Shown here: positions 38,590 to 48,966 of the stretch, one piece after another
Position numbering within the stretch: position 1 is the first letter of the stretch
Layout of the letters: every line of letters starts with the position of its first letter
Source: Oxalobacter formigenes
Lineage (GTDB): Bacteria > Pseudomonadota > Gammaproteobacteria > Burkholderiales > Burkholderiaceae_D
Assembly (NCBI RefSeq): GCF_002127965.1
Contig: NZ_CP018787.1
Span: 744,001-808,000, forward strand
Reading direction: 5' to 3'
DNA length: 64,000 nt
Program-made: the position numbers and the translations under genes
The notes under the pieces: model-generated
Databases searched by the model: none
Told to the model about the DNA's origin: nothing
The model's input: only the letters and a program-made list of their open reading frames with translations

Positions 38590-38842
38590 ATGGCAAAAAT
38601 CATCGTTCCACTGAACCAAAAACAGATCGATAACGCCAAACCCAAAGAAAAAAGCTACTCGCTCTTTGACGGAGGCGGGCTGTACATGGAAGTGTCCCCA
38701 AAGGGTTCCAAACTCTGGCGAATGAAATTCCGACAGAATGGAAAGGCTTGACTTCAAATATATCTCAGTTGCTCTTCAAGAGGCCAGAATCAAGAGAGAC
38801 CAAGCTTTGTTCATACAAAAAGTTAAGAATTTTTGTTTCTAA
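38590..38842 (+). pseudogene. Remnant of a tRNA-targeting tyrosine integrase (N-terminal piece, frameshifted)
   Basis: ATG at 38590 opens MAKIIVPLNQKQIDNAKPKE and continues SLFDGGGLYMEVSPKGSKLW, the N-terminal arm-binding domain (DUF4102) of P4-type integrases, then stops at 38751. A second frame from 38738 reads LQEARIKRDQA, the expected continuation of that domain, until a stop at 38842. So the gene is broken by a small indel and has lost its catalytic domain. It lies 165 bases downstream of tRNA-Leu in the orientation expected after integration into its 3' end. No duplicate of the tRNA end was found to mark the other junction. Confidence 0.8.
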
Positions 38843-39149
38843 AAAACAATAAATATAAACTATTGGTGTTTGATTGCATTTTATGCAAATGTAATGATAT
38901 GAAATGGTTGTTGAATATTAATTTTTCCTGTGGGAAAGATGAAATTGTCGTTTTTTGGATAAGACTCGGGGGGGCTGACGTTCGACAGCAAAAAGATCTG
39001 TAATTTGAATCCTGAATACCGGGATTCCGCAGCACAGCATAGTTCCCTTGCGGTAACCATAAAGTTTTTTGAATTTTTAATGCCAGTGTATTGGCGGACT
39101 TATAAAAAGTTAGTGAAATGGATTTTTCATTTCAAGATAGATCTAACTT
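38843..39149. other. Non-coding stretch of the island remnant
   Basis: About 307 A+T-rich bases with no supported gene, promoter or repeat. A G-run (CGGGGGGGC near 38970) stands out in otherwise A+T-rich sequence. Confidence 0.45.
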
Positions 39150-39821
39150 TCATATTTCTGTGGAAAAATTTGTTTTCAGAACCTTTATTGCCGCTGGGTT
39201 ATCCTGTTTTGCCGCCTTCAACAGCCATTCATAGGCCTTGTTTTTATCGACTTGAATTCCATAGCCTGTGAGATACCGATATCCTATCTGAAATTGGGCT
39301 TCCGGCATGCCATTATAGGCTGCCTTAAGAATCCATTCTGTCGATTTATATGAATTTTGATTGACACCACATCCACTTGAGTAAAGCTTGCCAAGAGCGT
39401 ACTGAGCCGGCGCATAGAATTTTGCAGCTGCCTTTTTGTACCAGAAAAAGGCTTTTTTGCAATCCTGTTGAATCCCTTGTCCTTTTTGATAAATATTTCC
39501 CAGATTGTATTGGGCTCCGGCATCCTCTTTTTCGGCGGCGCGCATGAACCATTTACGGGCGGCCTGATAATCCTGACGTGTTCCTTTTCCTTGCAGGTAT
39601 ATACGTCCGAGATTGTACTGCGCATCCTGATCGCCATTTTCTGCGAGAGACAGGAGTTTTTGATGAACCTGAGTATGTTGACTGTCGGGATCAGATGTTC
39701 CGGTTATCGGATGCGTTTGTGCAAACGACGAAGCAGAAATGGTCAAAAAAACAACATTGAAAATCACCCATTTTTCTATATAAGAAAAATGATGTTTGAA
39801 GCGGTAAAAACGGCTTTTCAT
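39150..39821 (-). CDS. Secreted Sel1-repeat protein
   Basis: A 223-residue protein. The ATG at 39821 begins a signal peptide (basic MKSRFYRFKHH, hydrophobic FNVVFLTISASSFA), while the frame itself opens earlier at 39875. The mature part has four Sel1-like (TPR-type) repeats of about 36 residues, each with AQYNLGxxYxxGxG and a following KAA or RAA. Such periplasmic proteins act as scaffolds or binding modules. It lies in the island remnant and diverges from the XRE regulator gene, with which it shares an operator-rich promoter region, so the regulator may control it. Target and role are unknown. Confidence 0.82.
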   Translation of the reverse strand: MKSRFYRFKHHFSYIEKWVIFNVVFLTISASSFAQTHPITGTSDPDSQHTQVHQKLLSLAENGDQDAQYNLGRIYLQGKGTRQDYQAARKWFMRAAEKEDAGAQYNLGNIYQKGQGIQQDCKKAFFWYKKAAAKFYAPAQYALGKLYSSGCGVNQNSYKSTEWILKAAYNGMPEAQFQIGYRYLTGYGIQVDKNKAYEWLLKAAKQDNPAAIKVLKTNFSTEI

Positions 39822-39883
39822 AGTATCTCTCAGGCAACTTTCTCCAGCGTCGCTTTTTTTTCTGAAAAATATCAACAGGAGTT

Positions 39884-39971
39884 TTGATCTTTATCTACGA
39901 TACTACGATAAACGTAGTATCGTCTGCAAGCAAAAATTACGATGATCGTAGCCAACTGAAAGAGCTACGAT
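39884..39971. promoter_or_regulatory. Divergent promoters with an array of CTACGAT operators
   Basis: CTACGATA occurs twice in exact tandem at 39895-39910. ACGATACTACG (39897-39907) and CGTAGTATCGT (39913-39923) form a perfect 11-bp inverted repeat with a 5-base centre. TACGAT-G-ATCGTA at 39938-39950 is another palindrome, and CTACGATG overlaps the XRE start codon. Rightward TTGATC (39884) and GATAAA (39907) have a 17-base spacer. Leftward TTGCTT (complement of 39928-39933) and TATCGT (complement of 39905-39910) also have 17. Both promoters would be covered by a bound repressor, most likely the adjacent XRE protein. Confidence 0.65.
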
Positions 39972-40302
39972 GCCCGAATCGCCTAAAAAATATTTCCCGC
40001 TTTTTTCGCGTCGTTTAAAAGATGCGCGGATAAAAGCCGGACTTTCCCAGAAACGGCTTGGAATAGAGGCCGGCATAGACGAGTTCGTAGCCAGTACGCG
40101 TATCAATCGTTATGAAAAGGGAGTCCATCAGGCTGATGAAGCCACGGCCATTCTTTTGGCACACGTTCTGGGAGTTCCACTGGCCTATTTTTATGCGGAA
40201 GACGACAGTCTTGCTGAAATGATTCTGGGGTTTTGCCAGTTGAACCGTGCCGACAGGAATGAGGTGCTCGATCTGGTGCAGAAAAAACTGAGTCCGGAAT
40301 AA
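39970..40302 (+). CDS. XRE-family HTH transcriptional regulator
   Basis: A 110-residue protein with a helix-turn-helix of the Cro/C1 type at about residues 12-70 (RLKDARIKAGLSQKRLGIEAG, then the recognition region with RINRYEKG) and a short C-terminal helix pair. It likely binds the CTACGAT motifs in its own promoter and overlapping its start codon, giving negative feedback, and may control the divergent Sel1-repeat gene. The size and layout resemble phage repressors and restriction-modification controller proteins, but no R-M gene is beside it. It belongs to the tRNA-Leu island remnant. Confidence 0.88.
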   Translation: MPESPKKYFPLFSRRLKDARIKAGLSQKRLGIEAGIDEFVASTRINRYEKGVHQADEATAILLAHVLGVPLAYFYAEDDSLAEMILGFCQLNRADRNEVLDLVQKKLSPE

Positions 40303-40334
40303 AAGGAATTCACCCGGGATATCCTGAAGGGGTT

Positions 40335-40363
40335 TTGGGGAAAATCCATTTTCGGTGTATCAT
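40335..40363 (+). promoter_or_regulatory. Putative nuo operon promoter
   Basis: TTGGGG at 40335-40340 and TATCAT at 40358-40363 with a 17-base spacer, 155 bases before nuoA. This is the best pair in the XRE-nuoA gap but the match is moderate. If the operon once read from the tRNA-Leu side, insertion of the island would have forced reliance on a promoter here. Confidence 0.35.
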
Positions 40364-40517
40364 AGAGCTTTAGTATGTCTGCTAAACGTTTCCTGAGTCG
40401 CTTCGGTTCGGTTTCATCTTTTTTCAACAAGATCCAGACTGAATTGTCCTTCGGAAATTCGCGCCATATGGGTGGGCCTGGCCTGTCTTTCAACATTTCC
40501 TGTGTTTAAGCCTGAAC

Positions 40518-40877
40518 GTGAATCTAGAAAATTACTTCCCCGTTCTGCTTTTTCTTCTGGTTGCATTGTTTTTCGGTGTTTTTTCCCTGTTTCTCGGGAG
40601 AATTCTTGCGCCTCATCGTCCCGATGCGGAAAAAAATTCTCCTTACGAGTGCGGGATCGCGCCCTTCGACGATGCACGGATGAAGTTTGACGTTCGCTTT
40701 TACCTGATCGCGATCCTGTTCATTCTTTTCGATCTGGAAACGGCTTTCCTTTTTCCCTGGGCTTCGGCCATGAAGGATCTGGGTTGGGAGGCTTTTGTCG
40801 CAATCATGATTTTTCTGGCGGAACTGGTGGCAGGTTTCTGGTACATATGGAAAAAGGGAGCGCTGAATTGGGAATAA
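40518..40877 (+). CDS. nuoA: NADH-quinone oxidoreductase subunit A
   Basis: A 119-residue membrane subunit starting at GTG, with three helices and the conserved loop [20 protein letters not shown] between helices 1 and 2, near the quinone site at the arm junction. It is the first of 14 complex I genes in the order A to N. The ribosome site before the GTG is weak. Confidence 0.95.
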   Translation: MNLENYFPVLLFLLVALFFGVFSLFLGRILAPHRPDAEKNSPYECGIAPFDDARMKFDVRFYLIAILFILFDLETAFLFPWASAMKDLGWEAFVAIMIFLAELVAGFWYIWKKGALNWE

Positions 40878-40895
40878 GCGCAAAGGGAGAAGCTT

Positions 40896-41375
40896 GTGGC
40901 GATTGAAGGCCTGATGGACAAGGGATTTGTCACAACGACGCTGGATACGGCCATCAACTGGCTGCGAACAGGGTCGGTATGGCCAGTGACGTTCGGTCTC
41001 GCCTGTTGCGCTATCGAGATGATGCACAGCAGTATGCCGCGCTACGATATGGACCGTTTCGGCACTTTCTTCCGCGCCAGCCCGCGCCAGTCCGATCTGA
41101 TGATCGTGGCCGGTACGCTTTGCAACAAGATGGCGCCTGCGCTCCGGAAGGTGTATGACCAGATGGCTGAACCGCGCTGGGTCGTGTCGATGGGGTCCTG
41201 TGCCAATGGCGGTGGTTATTATCACGATTCCTATTCTGTCGTCAGAGGCTGCGACAAAATCGTTCCGGTCGACATTTACGTTCCCGGCTGTCCACCGACA
41301 GCCGAGGCTTTGCTGTATGCGCTGATCCAGTTGAGAACGAAAATCAAGCGTACCAGTACGATTGCGCGCCAGTAG
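40896..41375 (+). CDS. nuoB: NADH-quinone oxidoreductase subunit B
   Basis: A 159-residue subunit that carries cluster N2, the last iron-sulfur centre before quinone. The ligands are visible in [18 protein letters not shown] and [10 protein letters not shown]. It starts at GTG after GGGAGA. It forms the quinone cavity with NuoD. Confidence 0.96.
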   Translation: MAIEGLMDKGFVTTTLDTAINWLRTGSVWPVTFGLACCAIEMMHSSMPRYDMDRFGTFFRASPRQSDLMIVAGTLCNKMAPALRKVYDQMAEPRWVVSMGSCANGGGYYHDSYSVVRGCDKIVPVDIYVPGCPPTAEALLYALIQLRTKIKRTSTIARQ

Positions 41376-41386
41376 GATAAAAATAT

Positions 41387-41989
41387 ATGCGAAGACATCC
41401 TGCACAATTGATCGAGATCCTGCGCGCCGTTTTCGGCGAGCGTATCACCCATTTAAGTGAAGATTTTTCAGAGGTGACGCTTGTCATTGGCAAATCCGAT
41501 TATCTCGACGTGATGAAAACGCTCAAAGGCGCTCCGGAATTGCAATTTGCGGAATTGATCGATTTGTGTGGCATTGATTATGCAGGTTACAACAATGACC
41601 CGAATGGTTTGGAGGGCAAGCGTTTTGCAGTCGTTTCCCATCTCCTGTCGCTGGAATTCAACTGCCGTCTGCGAGTGCGAGTGTTCGCTGAAGACGAACA
41701 GATGCCGTCTGTGCCTTCGATTGTCGATATCTGGCCTTCAGCCAACTGGTTCGAGCGGGAAGCGTTCGATCTTTACGGCATCCTCTTTGACGGGCACCCT
41801 GATTTGCGTCGCATCCTGACCGATTACGGATTTGTCGGTCATCCCTTCCGGAAGGATTTCCCGATTCAGGGCTACGTCGAAATGCGTTACGACGAAGAAC
41901 AGAAGAGGGTGGTTTACCAGCCCGTTACCATCGAACCCCGCGAAATCACGCCGCGCGTGATCCGTGATGACAAATTCGGGAGGGAGTGA
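41387..41989 (+). CDS. nuoC: NADH-quinone oxidoreductase subunit C
   Basis: A 200-residue peripheral-arm subunit of the 30-kDa family. The signature [20 protein letters not shown] is near residue 130. It is separate from nuoD, unlike the fused NuoCD of enterobacteria, which agrees with a betaproteobacterial source. Its stop overlaps the nuoD start by one base (TGATG). Confidence 0.95.
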   Translation: MRRHPAQLIEILRAVFGERITHLSEDFSEVTLVIGKSDYLDVMKTLKGAPELQFAELIDLCGIDYAGYNNDPNGLEGKRFAVVSHLLSLEFNCRLRVRVFAEDEQMPSVPSIVDIWPSANWFEREAFDLYGILFDGHPDLRRILTDYGFVGHPFRKDFPIQGYVEMRYDEEQKRVVYQPVTIEPREITPRVIRDDKFGRE

Positions 41990-43242
41990 TGGCCGAAATT
42001 CGCAATTACACCATCAATTTCGGGCCTCAACATCCATCCGCACATGGCGTGTTACGACTGATTCTGGAGCTCGACGGCGAAACAATTGTCCGGGCAGACC
42101 CTCACATCGGGATGCTCCATCGCGCTACTGAAAAACTGGCGGAACAGCGGACATATCTGCAGGCACTCCCTTATATGGACAGGCTCGATTATGTCTCGAT
42201 GATGTGTAGCGAGCATGCCTATGTGATGGCGATCGAAAAGATGCTGGAACTGGACGTGCCGATCCGCGCGCAATACATCCGCGTCATGTTCGATGAAATC
42301 ACCCGGCTGTTGAGCCATTTGCTCTGGCTGGGTTCGCAAGCACTGGATATGGGCGCGATGGCAGTCATCCTGTACGCTTTCCGTGAGAGGGAAGACTTGA
42401 TGGATTGTTACGAAGCGGCCAGTGGCGCTCGTATGCATGCTGCCTATTACCGTCCGGGTGGCGTCAGTCAGGATTTGCCGGATTCGATGCCGAAATTCAA
42501 AAAGACGAAATTCCAGAGTGACAAGCGCATCAAGACCTTGAATGCCAACCGGGAAGGGTCTTTGCTTGATTTCATCGAAGACTTCACGAACCGTTTCCCG
42601 AAATGTGTGGATGAATACGAAACGCTGCTTACCGATAACCGGATCTGGAAACAGAGGCTGGTCGGTGTCGGCGTCATTTCTCCGGAAGACGCGCTGGCAG
42701 CCGGGTTTACAGGCCCGATGCTGCGCGGTTCAGGGGTGGAATGGGATTTGAGGAAAAAACAGCCTTATGCCGTCTATGACAAAATGGATTTTGCCATTCC
42801 GGTCGGCAAGGAAGGCGACTGTTACGACCGCTATCTGGTGAGGGTCGAGGAAATGCGCCAGTCCAACCGGATCATCCGGCAATGCGTGGACTGGCTGAAA
42901 CAGAACCCCGGCCCGATCAAGTCGGATGATTACAGGGTATCGACACCACCACGGGCGAAAATGAAAACGGGAATGGAAGAAATGATTCATCATTTCAAGC
43001 TGTTTACGGAAGGTTTTCATTTGCCGAAAGGGGAAATTTATTCGGCTGTCGAAGCGCCCAAGGGTGAATTCGGGATTTACATGGTTTCCGACGGGGCGAA
43101 CAAACCCTTCCGGATGAAAATACGTGCTCCGTCTTTTGTACATTTGCAGGGACTGGAACAGTTGGTCAAGGGGCATCTGATTGCCGATGCGGTTGCCGTG
43201 ATCGGCAGTATCGATATCGTGTTCGGTGAAGTGGACCGCTAG
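41989..43242 (+). CDS. nuoD: NADH-quinone oxidoreductase subunit D
   Basis: A 417-residue 49-kDa-family subunit. [14 protein letters not shown] near the N-terminus and [12 protein letters not shown] form the quinone-site face; the C-terminus ends [11 protein letters not shown], typical of the family. The ATG at 41989 follows AGGGAG; a GTG one codon earlier would add a residue. Confidence 0.96.
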   Translation: MAEIRNYTINFGPQHPSAHGVLRLILELDGETIVRADPHIGMLHRATEKLAEQRTYLQALPYMDRLDYVSMMCSEHAYVMAIEKMLELDVPIRAQYIRVMFDEITRLLSHLLWLGSQALDMGAMAVILYAFREREDLMDCYEAASGARMHAAYYRPGGVSQDLPDSMPKFKKTKFQSDKRIKTLNANREGSLLDFIEDFTNRFPKCVDEYETLLTDNRIWKQRLVGVGVISPEDALAAGFTGPMLRGSGVEWDLRKKQPYAVYDKMDFAIPVGKEGDCYDRYLVRVEEMRQSNRIIRQCVDWLKQNPGPIKSDDYRVSTPPRAKMKTGMEEMIHHFKLFTEGFHLPKGEIYSAVEAPKGEFGIYMVSDGANKPFRMKIRAPSFVHLQGLEQLVKGHLIADAVAVIGSIDIVFGEVDR

Positions 43243-43261
43243 AAAATTTGACAGGTGAAAC

Positions 43262-43741
43262 ATGTTGTTGAGTGAGGAATCGTACCGGAAAATCGACAGG
43301 GAACTGGAAAAGTTCCCGCCGACAAAAAAACGGTCGGCGGCGATTGCCGCCCTGACAGTTGCACAGGATGAAAAAGGCTGGTTGTCTCCTGACGTCATAA
43401 AGGAAGTTGCTAATTATCTGGGACTGCCTGCGATAGCGGTGGGCGAAGTCGCCAGTTTTTACAGCATGTTCAATACCAGTCCCGTCGGCAAGTACAAGAT
43501 CGCGGTCTGTTCCAATCTGCCTTGCGAAATGACGGGAAGCGATCAGGCTGCGGCGTATCTCAGGCAGAAGCTGGGGATCGAATTCGGTGAAACCACGCCG
43601 GACGGACTTTTCACGCTGGTGGCAAGCGAATGCATGGGGGCATGTGGAGATGGTCCGGTCATTATGGTGAATAACAAAAACATGCATATGCGCATGACGA
43701 ACGACAAGATCGACAGACTGCTGGAGGAACTGAAACAATGA
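43262..43741 (+). CDS. nuoE: NADH-quinone oxidoreductase subunit E
   Basis: A 159-residue 24-kDa-family subunit with the four cysteine ligands of 2Fe-2S cluster N1a ([18 protein letters not shown]). It forms the electron-input module with NuoF and NuoG. Its stop overlaps the nuoF start codon (ATGA), indicating coupled translation. Confidence 0.95.
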   Translation: MLLSEESYRKIDRELEKFPPTKKRSAAIAALTVAQDEKGWLSPDVIKEVANYLGLPAIAVGEVASFYSMFNTSPVGKYKIAVCSNLPCEMTGSDQAAAYLRQKLGIEFGETTPDGLFTLVASECMGACGDGPVIMVNNKNMHMRMTNDKIDRLLEELKQ

Positions 43742-45039
43742 CCTGCCTGCATGGCCGTCATGCCGAACCTCTGCTTTTCAGGGGACTGACGGGCGATAAC
43801 TGGACACTGGCGGACTACGTTTCGCGCGGAGGATACGAACAATTCAAACGTATCCTTGCCGAACGCATGCCGCGTGAACGGATTATCGATGAAGTCAGGG
43901 CTTCCGGTTTGCGCGGTCGGGGCGGAGCAGGTTTTCCGACGGCGGTCAAATGGGGTTTCATGCCCAAAGATCATCCCGGACAGATGTACCTGATTTGCAA
44001 TGCCGATGAAAGCGAACCGGGTACGTTCAAGGACAGGGACATTCTTCGTTACAACCCTCATGCGGTTATCGAGGGGATGCTGATCGCAGCGTATGCGATG
44101 GGCATTACAGCCGGGTATATCTACATTCACGGTGAAATCTGGGCAGTGTACGAACAGTTCGGGGAAGCGATCCGGCAGGCGCGTGAAGCAGGGCTGATCG
44201 GCAGGGATTTGCAGGGTTCGGGTTTCGATTTCGAGTTGCACGCGTTTCATGGTTATGGCGCGTATATCTGCGGGGAAGAAACGGCACTGCTGGAATCGAT
44301 GGAAGGCAAACGCGGGCAGCCGAGGTTCAAGCCGCCTTTCCCTGCCACGAACGGTTTGTACGGACAGCCGACGACGATCAATAATGTGGAAACACTGGCC
44401 TATGTGCCTTTCATCATGGCGATGGGGGGCGATGCGTATGCGGCTCTGGGGCGAAACAATTGTCCCGGTACCAAGATTTTCTGCCTGTCCGGCGACGTAG
44501 CGAGACCAGGCAATTATGAAGTGCCACTGGGTATTTCGTTTCCTGAATTGCTGGAACTGGCCGGGGGCATGAAGGACGGACTTGCGATGAAGGCGGTTAT
44601 TCCGGGAGGATCGTCCTCACCGGTGTTGCCGGCTGAAACAATGATGCAGCTGAATATGGATTACGACTCGATCGCGAAAGCCGGTTCGATGCTGGGGACA
44701 GGCGGAGTGATCGTATTGAATGAAACACGTTGCATGGTGAAAGCGCTGCTGAACCTGTCCCGTTTTTACTGGAACGAGTCGTGCGGGCAATGCACGCCTT
44801 GCCGTGAAGGAACCGGCTGGCTCGTCAGTCTGATCGAACGGATCGAAAACGGTCAGGGAAAAACGGAAGATCTGGATTTGCTGGATAATGTCGCTGCCAA
44901 TATCATGGGCAGGACGATTTGCGCGCTGGGTGACGCTGCCGCAATGCCGGTCCGATCGTTCATAAAGCATTTCAGAGCGGAATTCGAATATCACATTGAA
45001 CACAAACGGTGCCCTGAAGCATCTGGCCCACGGGAATAG
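43738..45039 (+). CDS. nuoF: NADH-quinone oxidoreductase subunit F
   Basis: A 433-residue 51-kDa-family subunit. The NADH/FMN glycine motif is [18 protein letters not shown] near residue 59, and the 4Fe-4S (N3) ligands are in [12 protein letters not shown] with a further Cys in TICALGDA. It oxidises NADH. nuoG begins at the next base after its stop. Confidence 0.96.
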   Translation: MTCLHGRHAEPLLFRGLTGDNWTLADYVSRGGYEQFKRILAERMPRERIIDEVRASGLRGRGGAGFPTAVKWGFMPKDHPGQMYLICNADESEPGTFKDRDILRYNPHAVIEGMLIAAYAMGITAGYIYIHGEIWAVYEQFGEAIRQAREAGLIGRDLQGSGFDFELHAFHGYGAYICGEETALLESMEGKRGQPRFKPPFPATNGLYGQPTTINNVETLAYVPFIMAMGGDAYAALGRNNCPGTKIFCLSGDVARPGNYEVPLGISFPELLELAGGMKDGLAMKAVIPGGSSSPVLPAETMMQLNMDYDSIAKAGSMLGTGGVIVLNETRCMVKALLNLSRFYWNESCGQCTPCREGTGWLVSLIERIENGQGKTEDLDLLDNVAANIMGRTICALGDAAAMPVRSFIKHFRAEFEYHIEHKRCPEASGPRE

Positions 45040-47379
45040 ATGAATATGGTTGAAATCGAGATTGATGGCGAGAAAATAAAGGCGGAACCGGGCAGTTCAC
45101 TGCTTCAGGTCGCGCTTGACTCGGGCAAGCCGATCCCGCATTTCTGCTATCACAAGAAACTGTCGATTACGGCCAGCTGCCGCATGTGCCTCGTCGAAGT
45201 CGACAAAACACCGAAACTGGTGCCTGCCTGTGCCACTCCGGTGACGGAAGGCATGCTTGTCCATACCGATAGCGTAAAAGTCATCGAAGCCAGAAAAGCG
45301 GTGATGGAATTCCTGCTCATCAATCATCCACTCGATTGTCCTGTTTGCGATCAGGGAGGCGAGTGCCTCCTTCAGGATTATTCGGTCGGATATGGCACTT
45401 CAAAAGCCCGTTTTACCGGGGAAAAACGCATTGTTTTCGTAAAAAATGCCGGGCCGCTGATTTCCATGCAGGAAATGAGCCGCTGTATCCAGTGCACCCG
45501 TTGTGTCCGTTTCGGCGAAGAGATCGGTGGCCTGATGGAATTCGGTATGGTCAACCGGGGTGACCGTGAAGAGATCACGACTTTCCTGAATAAAAACGTC
45601 AATTCCGAATTGTCCGGCAACATGATCGACGTTTGTCCTGTCGGGGCGCTGACATCCAAACCGTTCCGGTTTTCGGCGCGTGGCTGGGAACTGGCGTCGC
45701 ATCGTTCGGTCAGCCCGCATGACGGTCTCGGATCGAACATGAATGTCCAGACTCTGCGGGGTCAGGTGATGCGTGTTTTGCCGATCGAGAATGAAGCCGT
45801 AAACGAATGCTGGCTCTCCGACCGTGACCGTTTTTCTTATGAAGCCTTGAATAGTCCTGAACGTTTGACCGTTCCGATGGTCAAGCAGGATAACCGCTGG
45901 ATCGAGACGGATTGGGAAACGGCACTGAATTACGTGACACATGGTTTGAAGAGTATCAGCCGGGATCATGGCGCCTCGTCGCTGGCTGCGCTGGCTTCCC
46001 CGCAGGCAACGCTGGAAGAGTTGTCTCTGCTGCAAAAACTGGTGCGCAAGATGGGATCGGAAAAAGTCGAATTCCGCTTGCGCCAGTCGGATTTCACACT
46101 GGATGGAAAAATCCTGCCCTGGCTGGGTATGAAGATTGAAGAAATCGGGAGTCTGGATCAGGTTTTTGTTATCGGATCGTTTTTGCGCTCTGAAGCACCG
46201 CTCCTGGCTGCCCGTTTCAGAAAGGCGGCAATAAACGGTGCAAGAGTCAGCATGTTGCATGCCGTCGATGACGACTGGCTGATGCCGGTTGAAAACAGGT
46301 TTATCGGATCACCCGCAAAATGGTTGTCCATGCTGGGCGAGATCATTACTGCGGTGGCAATAAAAAAAGGAATGCCTGTTCCCGACTGGCTGGGAAATCT
46401 GCCGGTGACTGAAACGGCTGACCGTATTGCCGCGTCACTGATGGATGGAGAAAACAGGGCGATCATTCTGGGAGCGCTTGCCCTGCAACATGAACAGGCT
46501 TCAGCCTTGCATATGGCGGCCGAATGGCTGGCAGAAAATACCGGGGCGAAATTCGGTGTATTGACAGAAGGAGCCAATGCGACTGGCGCTTATCTGGCAA
46601 ATGCTTTCCCGACACCGGGTTCGGGACAAACCCTGAGCAATATTGCATCGGATTCGACGAAAGCTTTCCTGTTGTTGCAGACGGAACCGGAACTGGATGT
46701 CGCCGATCAGCCGAAGATGAAGGCAGCACTGCAACAGGCGGAAATGGTCGTGGCCTTGACACCATTCAAACAGAGTCTCGATGTGGCCGATGTGTTGCTG
46801 CCAGTTGCCCTGTTTACCGAAACCTCCGGAACCTATATCAATTTCGAAGGGCGTGTGCAGTCTTTTGAAGGAGCGGTTGCGCCACCGGGTGAAACGCGCC
46901 CTGCGTGGAAAGTGCTTCGGGTGCTGGGCAATTTCCTTGATTTGCCTGAGTTCGACTATGACTCGTCTGAACAGGTCCGGGATGAATGCCTGCACAACCG
47001 GAATATTGACGCAGAATTGAACAATGTCTGTGGCCTCCTGCTGGAATTCGATGCATCCGAAACCGTTTCTGAAACGGGCATTAGGCGTATAGCCGACGTC
47101 CCGCTCTATTTTTCGGACATGATCGTTCGTCGAGCACCTTCCCTGCAACAGACACAGGCTGCCGCAGAACCGCTTGTTCATCTGCCTGCCGCGCTGTTTG
47201 ATGAAATGGGATTGAACGACAGGGACAAGGTCAGAGTCTGGCAGGAGCAAGGCGAAGCCGTTCTGCCTGCCGTAAAAGACGAAACACTGCCGGATAACGT
47301 TGTCAGGCTGGCGACGGGTCATCCTTCAACCGCGATGCTGGGGCCGATAAACGGCTGGATTGGAGTCGGACGCACATGA
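45040..47379 (+). CDS. nuoG: NADH-quinone oxidoreductase subunit G
   Basis: A 779-residue subunit with an N-terminal ferredoxin part ([17 protein letters not shown]), the His/Cys cluster ([14 protein letters not shown]) and two 4Fe-4S sites ([18 protein letters not shown]). These precede a long molybdopterin-oxidoreductase-like domain that binds no molybdenum in complex I. It passes electrons from NuoEF to NuoI. A second methionine two codons in is an alternative start. nuoH overlaps its stop by 4 bases. Confidence 0.95.
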   Translation: MNMVEIEIDGEKIKAEPGSSLLQVALDSGKPIPHFCYHKKLSITASCRMCLVEVDKTPKLVPACATPVTEGMLVHTDSVKVIEARKAVMEFLLINHPLDCPVCDQGGECLLQDYSVGYGTSKARFTGEKRIVFVKNAGPLISMQEMSRCIQCTRCVRFGEEIGGLMEFGMVNRGDREEITTFLNKNVNSELSGNMIDVCPVGALTSKPFRFSARGWELASHRSVSPHDGLGSNMNVQTLRGQVMRVLPIENEAVNECWLSDRDRFSYEALNSPERLTVPMVKQDNRWIETDWETALNYVTHGLKSISRDHGASSLAALASPQATLEELSLLQKLVRKMGSEKVEFRLRQSDFTLDGKILPWLGMKIEEIGSLDQVFVIGSFLRSEAPLLAARFRKAAINGARVSMLHAVDDDWLMPVENRFIGSPAKWLSMLGEIITAVAIKKGMPVPDWLGNLPVTETADRIAASLMDGENRAIILGALALQHEQASALHMAAEWLAENTGAKFGVLTEGANATGAYLANAFPTPGSGQTLSNIASDSTKAFLLLQTEPELDVADQPKMKAALQQAEMVVALTPFKQSLDVADVLLPVALFTETSGTYINFEGRVQSFEGAVAPPGETRPAWKVLRVLGNFLDLPEFDYDSSEQVRDECLHNRNIDAELNNVCGLLLEFDASETVSETGIRRIADVPLYFSDMIVRRAPSLQQTQAAAEPLVHLPAALFDEMGLNDRDKVRVWQEQGEAVLPAVKDETLPDNVVRLATGHPSTAMLGPINGWIGVGRT

Positions 47380-48452
47380 TGACGGAATTGCTCAATCTGG
47401 TGCACCACTACGGCAATCTGTTCTTCGGATCGCTGTGGCCTGTCGTCTGGATCATGATCCGGATCGGCATCATTCTTGCGCCGATTCTGGGTATCGTCAC
47501 TTTCCTGACTCTCGGTGAACGGAAAGTGATCGGCTGGATGCATGCGCGTCTTGGGCCGAATCGGGTAGGCCCTCTTGGCCTGATCCAGCCGATCGCCGAT
47601 GCAATCAAGTTGCTTCTGAAAGAAATCATTGTCCCGGAAAAGGCCGACAAGGTCTTGTTCTGGCTGGCTCCGGTACTGGCGATGGCGCCTGCGCTGGCGG
47701 CATGGGCTGTGATTCCGTTCGGCCCGGATATGGTGCTGGCGAACGTCAATGCAGGCCTGTTGTTCATTATGGCGATCACGTCGATCAGTATTTACGGGAT
47801 CATCATCGGCGGGTGGGCATCCAATTCAAAATATGCCCTGATGGGAGCGGTCCGTGCCGCGGCACTCATGATTTCTTTTGGGATTCCCCTGGGTTTTTCG
47901 CTCGTGATCGTCCTGCTGGTCTCTGGAAGCCTGAATCTCTCGGATATTGTCATCGGGCAAAGTCATGGCTTTTTCGCCAGTTACGGATTCACTTTCCTGT
48001 CCTGGAACTGGATTCCGCTTTTTCCGATTTTCGTTGTTTATATCATTTGCTCGATAGCGGAAACCGGACGGCATCCGTTCGATACGACAGAAGGGGAATC
48101 CGAAATCGTCGCCGGTCATATGGTTGAATACTCCGGTATGGCGTTTGCCATGTTTTATCTGGCCGAGTATGCCAATATTGTCCTGTTTTCGACGATGGCG
48201 GCCATCATGTTTCTGGGAGGATGGCTGGCGCCGGTCAACTGGTCTTTTCTCGCGTGGGTGCCGGGCTGGATCTGGCTGGCTTCCAAGACGTTCACCATCG
48301 TTTTCATATTCATCTGGGTTCGGGCGACATTCCCGCGTTACCGTTACGATCATGCAATGCGGCTTGGCTGGAAGGTGCTGATTCCGCTTACACTGGCTTA
48401 CCTCGTTTTCATCGCCTGCTGGATGCAGACGCCTTTCAATATATGGCAATGA
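47376..48452 (+). CDS. nuoH: NADH-quinone oxidoreductase subunit H
   Basis: A 358-residue membrane subunit with eight or so helices. The quinone-channel loops [20 protein letters not shown] and [19 protein letters not shown] are intact. It links the peripheral arm to the antiporter-like subunits. It starts at ATG overlapping the nuoG stop. Confidence 0.96.
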   Translation: MMTELLNLVHHYGNLFFGSLWPVVWIMIRIGIILAPILGIVTFLTLGERKVIGWMHARLGPNRVGPLGLIQPIADAIKLLLKEIIVPEKADKVLFWLAPVLAMAPALAAWAVIPFGPDMVLANVNAGLLFIMAITSISIYGIIIGGWASNSKYALMGAVRAAALMISFGIPLGFSLVIVLLVSGSLNLSDIVIGQSHGFFASYGFTFLSWNWIPLFPIFVVYIICSIAETGRHPFDTTEGESEIVAGHMVEYSGMAFAMFYLAEYANIVLFSTMAAIMFLGGWLAPVNWSFLAWVPGWIWLASKTFTIVFIFIWVRATFPRYRYDHAMRLGWKVLIPLTLAYLVFIACWMQTPFNIWQ

Positions 48453-48462
48453 GGCAAAGCGG

Positions 48463-48951
48463 ATGAAAACGATAAAACATTTTTTCAAAACCTTCTCCCT
48501 GATCGAACTGATTCAGGGAATGGCCCTGACTTTGAGAGTCATGTTCAGGCGCAAGGCGACGGTTCGTTATCCGGAAGAAAAAACGCCTTTGTCGCCCCGT
48601 TTCCGCGGCATGCATGCCCTGATGCGCGATGAAAACGGCGAGGAAAAATGTATCGGCTGCAAATTGTGTGAGTCTGTCTGTCCGGCCAAGGCCATTCTGA
48701 TCGAAACGGAAGAGCGGGAGGACGGGACGAGAAGGACGACGCGATACGATATCGACCAGAGCAAATGCATATTCTGCGGCCTGTGCGAGGAAGCGTGCCC
48801 GGTCGATGCCATTGTCGAGATACCGATGTTCGAATATAGTGCCGACGGGAAAAACGATTTGCTGTTTTCGAAGGAAGTTTTGCTGAAAGTAGGCGATACA
48901 TACAAGGAAGAAATAAAGGAAGCGAAGGATGCCGATGAACCCTACCGTTAA
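48463..48951 (+). CDS. nuoI: NADH-quinone oxidoreductase subunit I
   Basis: A 162-residue subunit with two ferredoxin-type 4Fe-4S motifs ([12 protein letters not shown] near residue 66 and [12 protein letters not shown] near residue 105) that hold N6a and N6b. It carries electrons toward cluster N2 in NuoB. An N-terminal amphipathic helix anchors it to the membrane arm. Confidence 0.96.
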   Translation: MKTIKHFFKTFSLIELIQGMALTLRVMFRRKATVRYPEEKTPLSPRFRGMHALMRDENGEEKCIGCKLCESVCPAKAILIETEEREDGTRRTTRYDIDQSKCIFCGLCEEACPVDAIVEIPMFEYSADGKNDLLFSKEVLLKVGDTYKEEIKEAKDADEPYR

Positions 48952-48966
48952 AGGCCTGATCGCTTT

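Noticed and set aside
39821-39875. Upstream extension of the Sel1-repeat gene to 39875
   Set aside because: The extra 18 residues would bury the signal peptide; the methionine at 39821 gives a normal one.
38426-40517. Search for a duplicated tRNA-Leu 3' end as attR
   Set aside because: No copy of the T-arm and acceptor sequence was found in this interval, so the far junction of the island cannot be marked.
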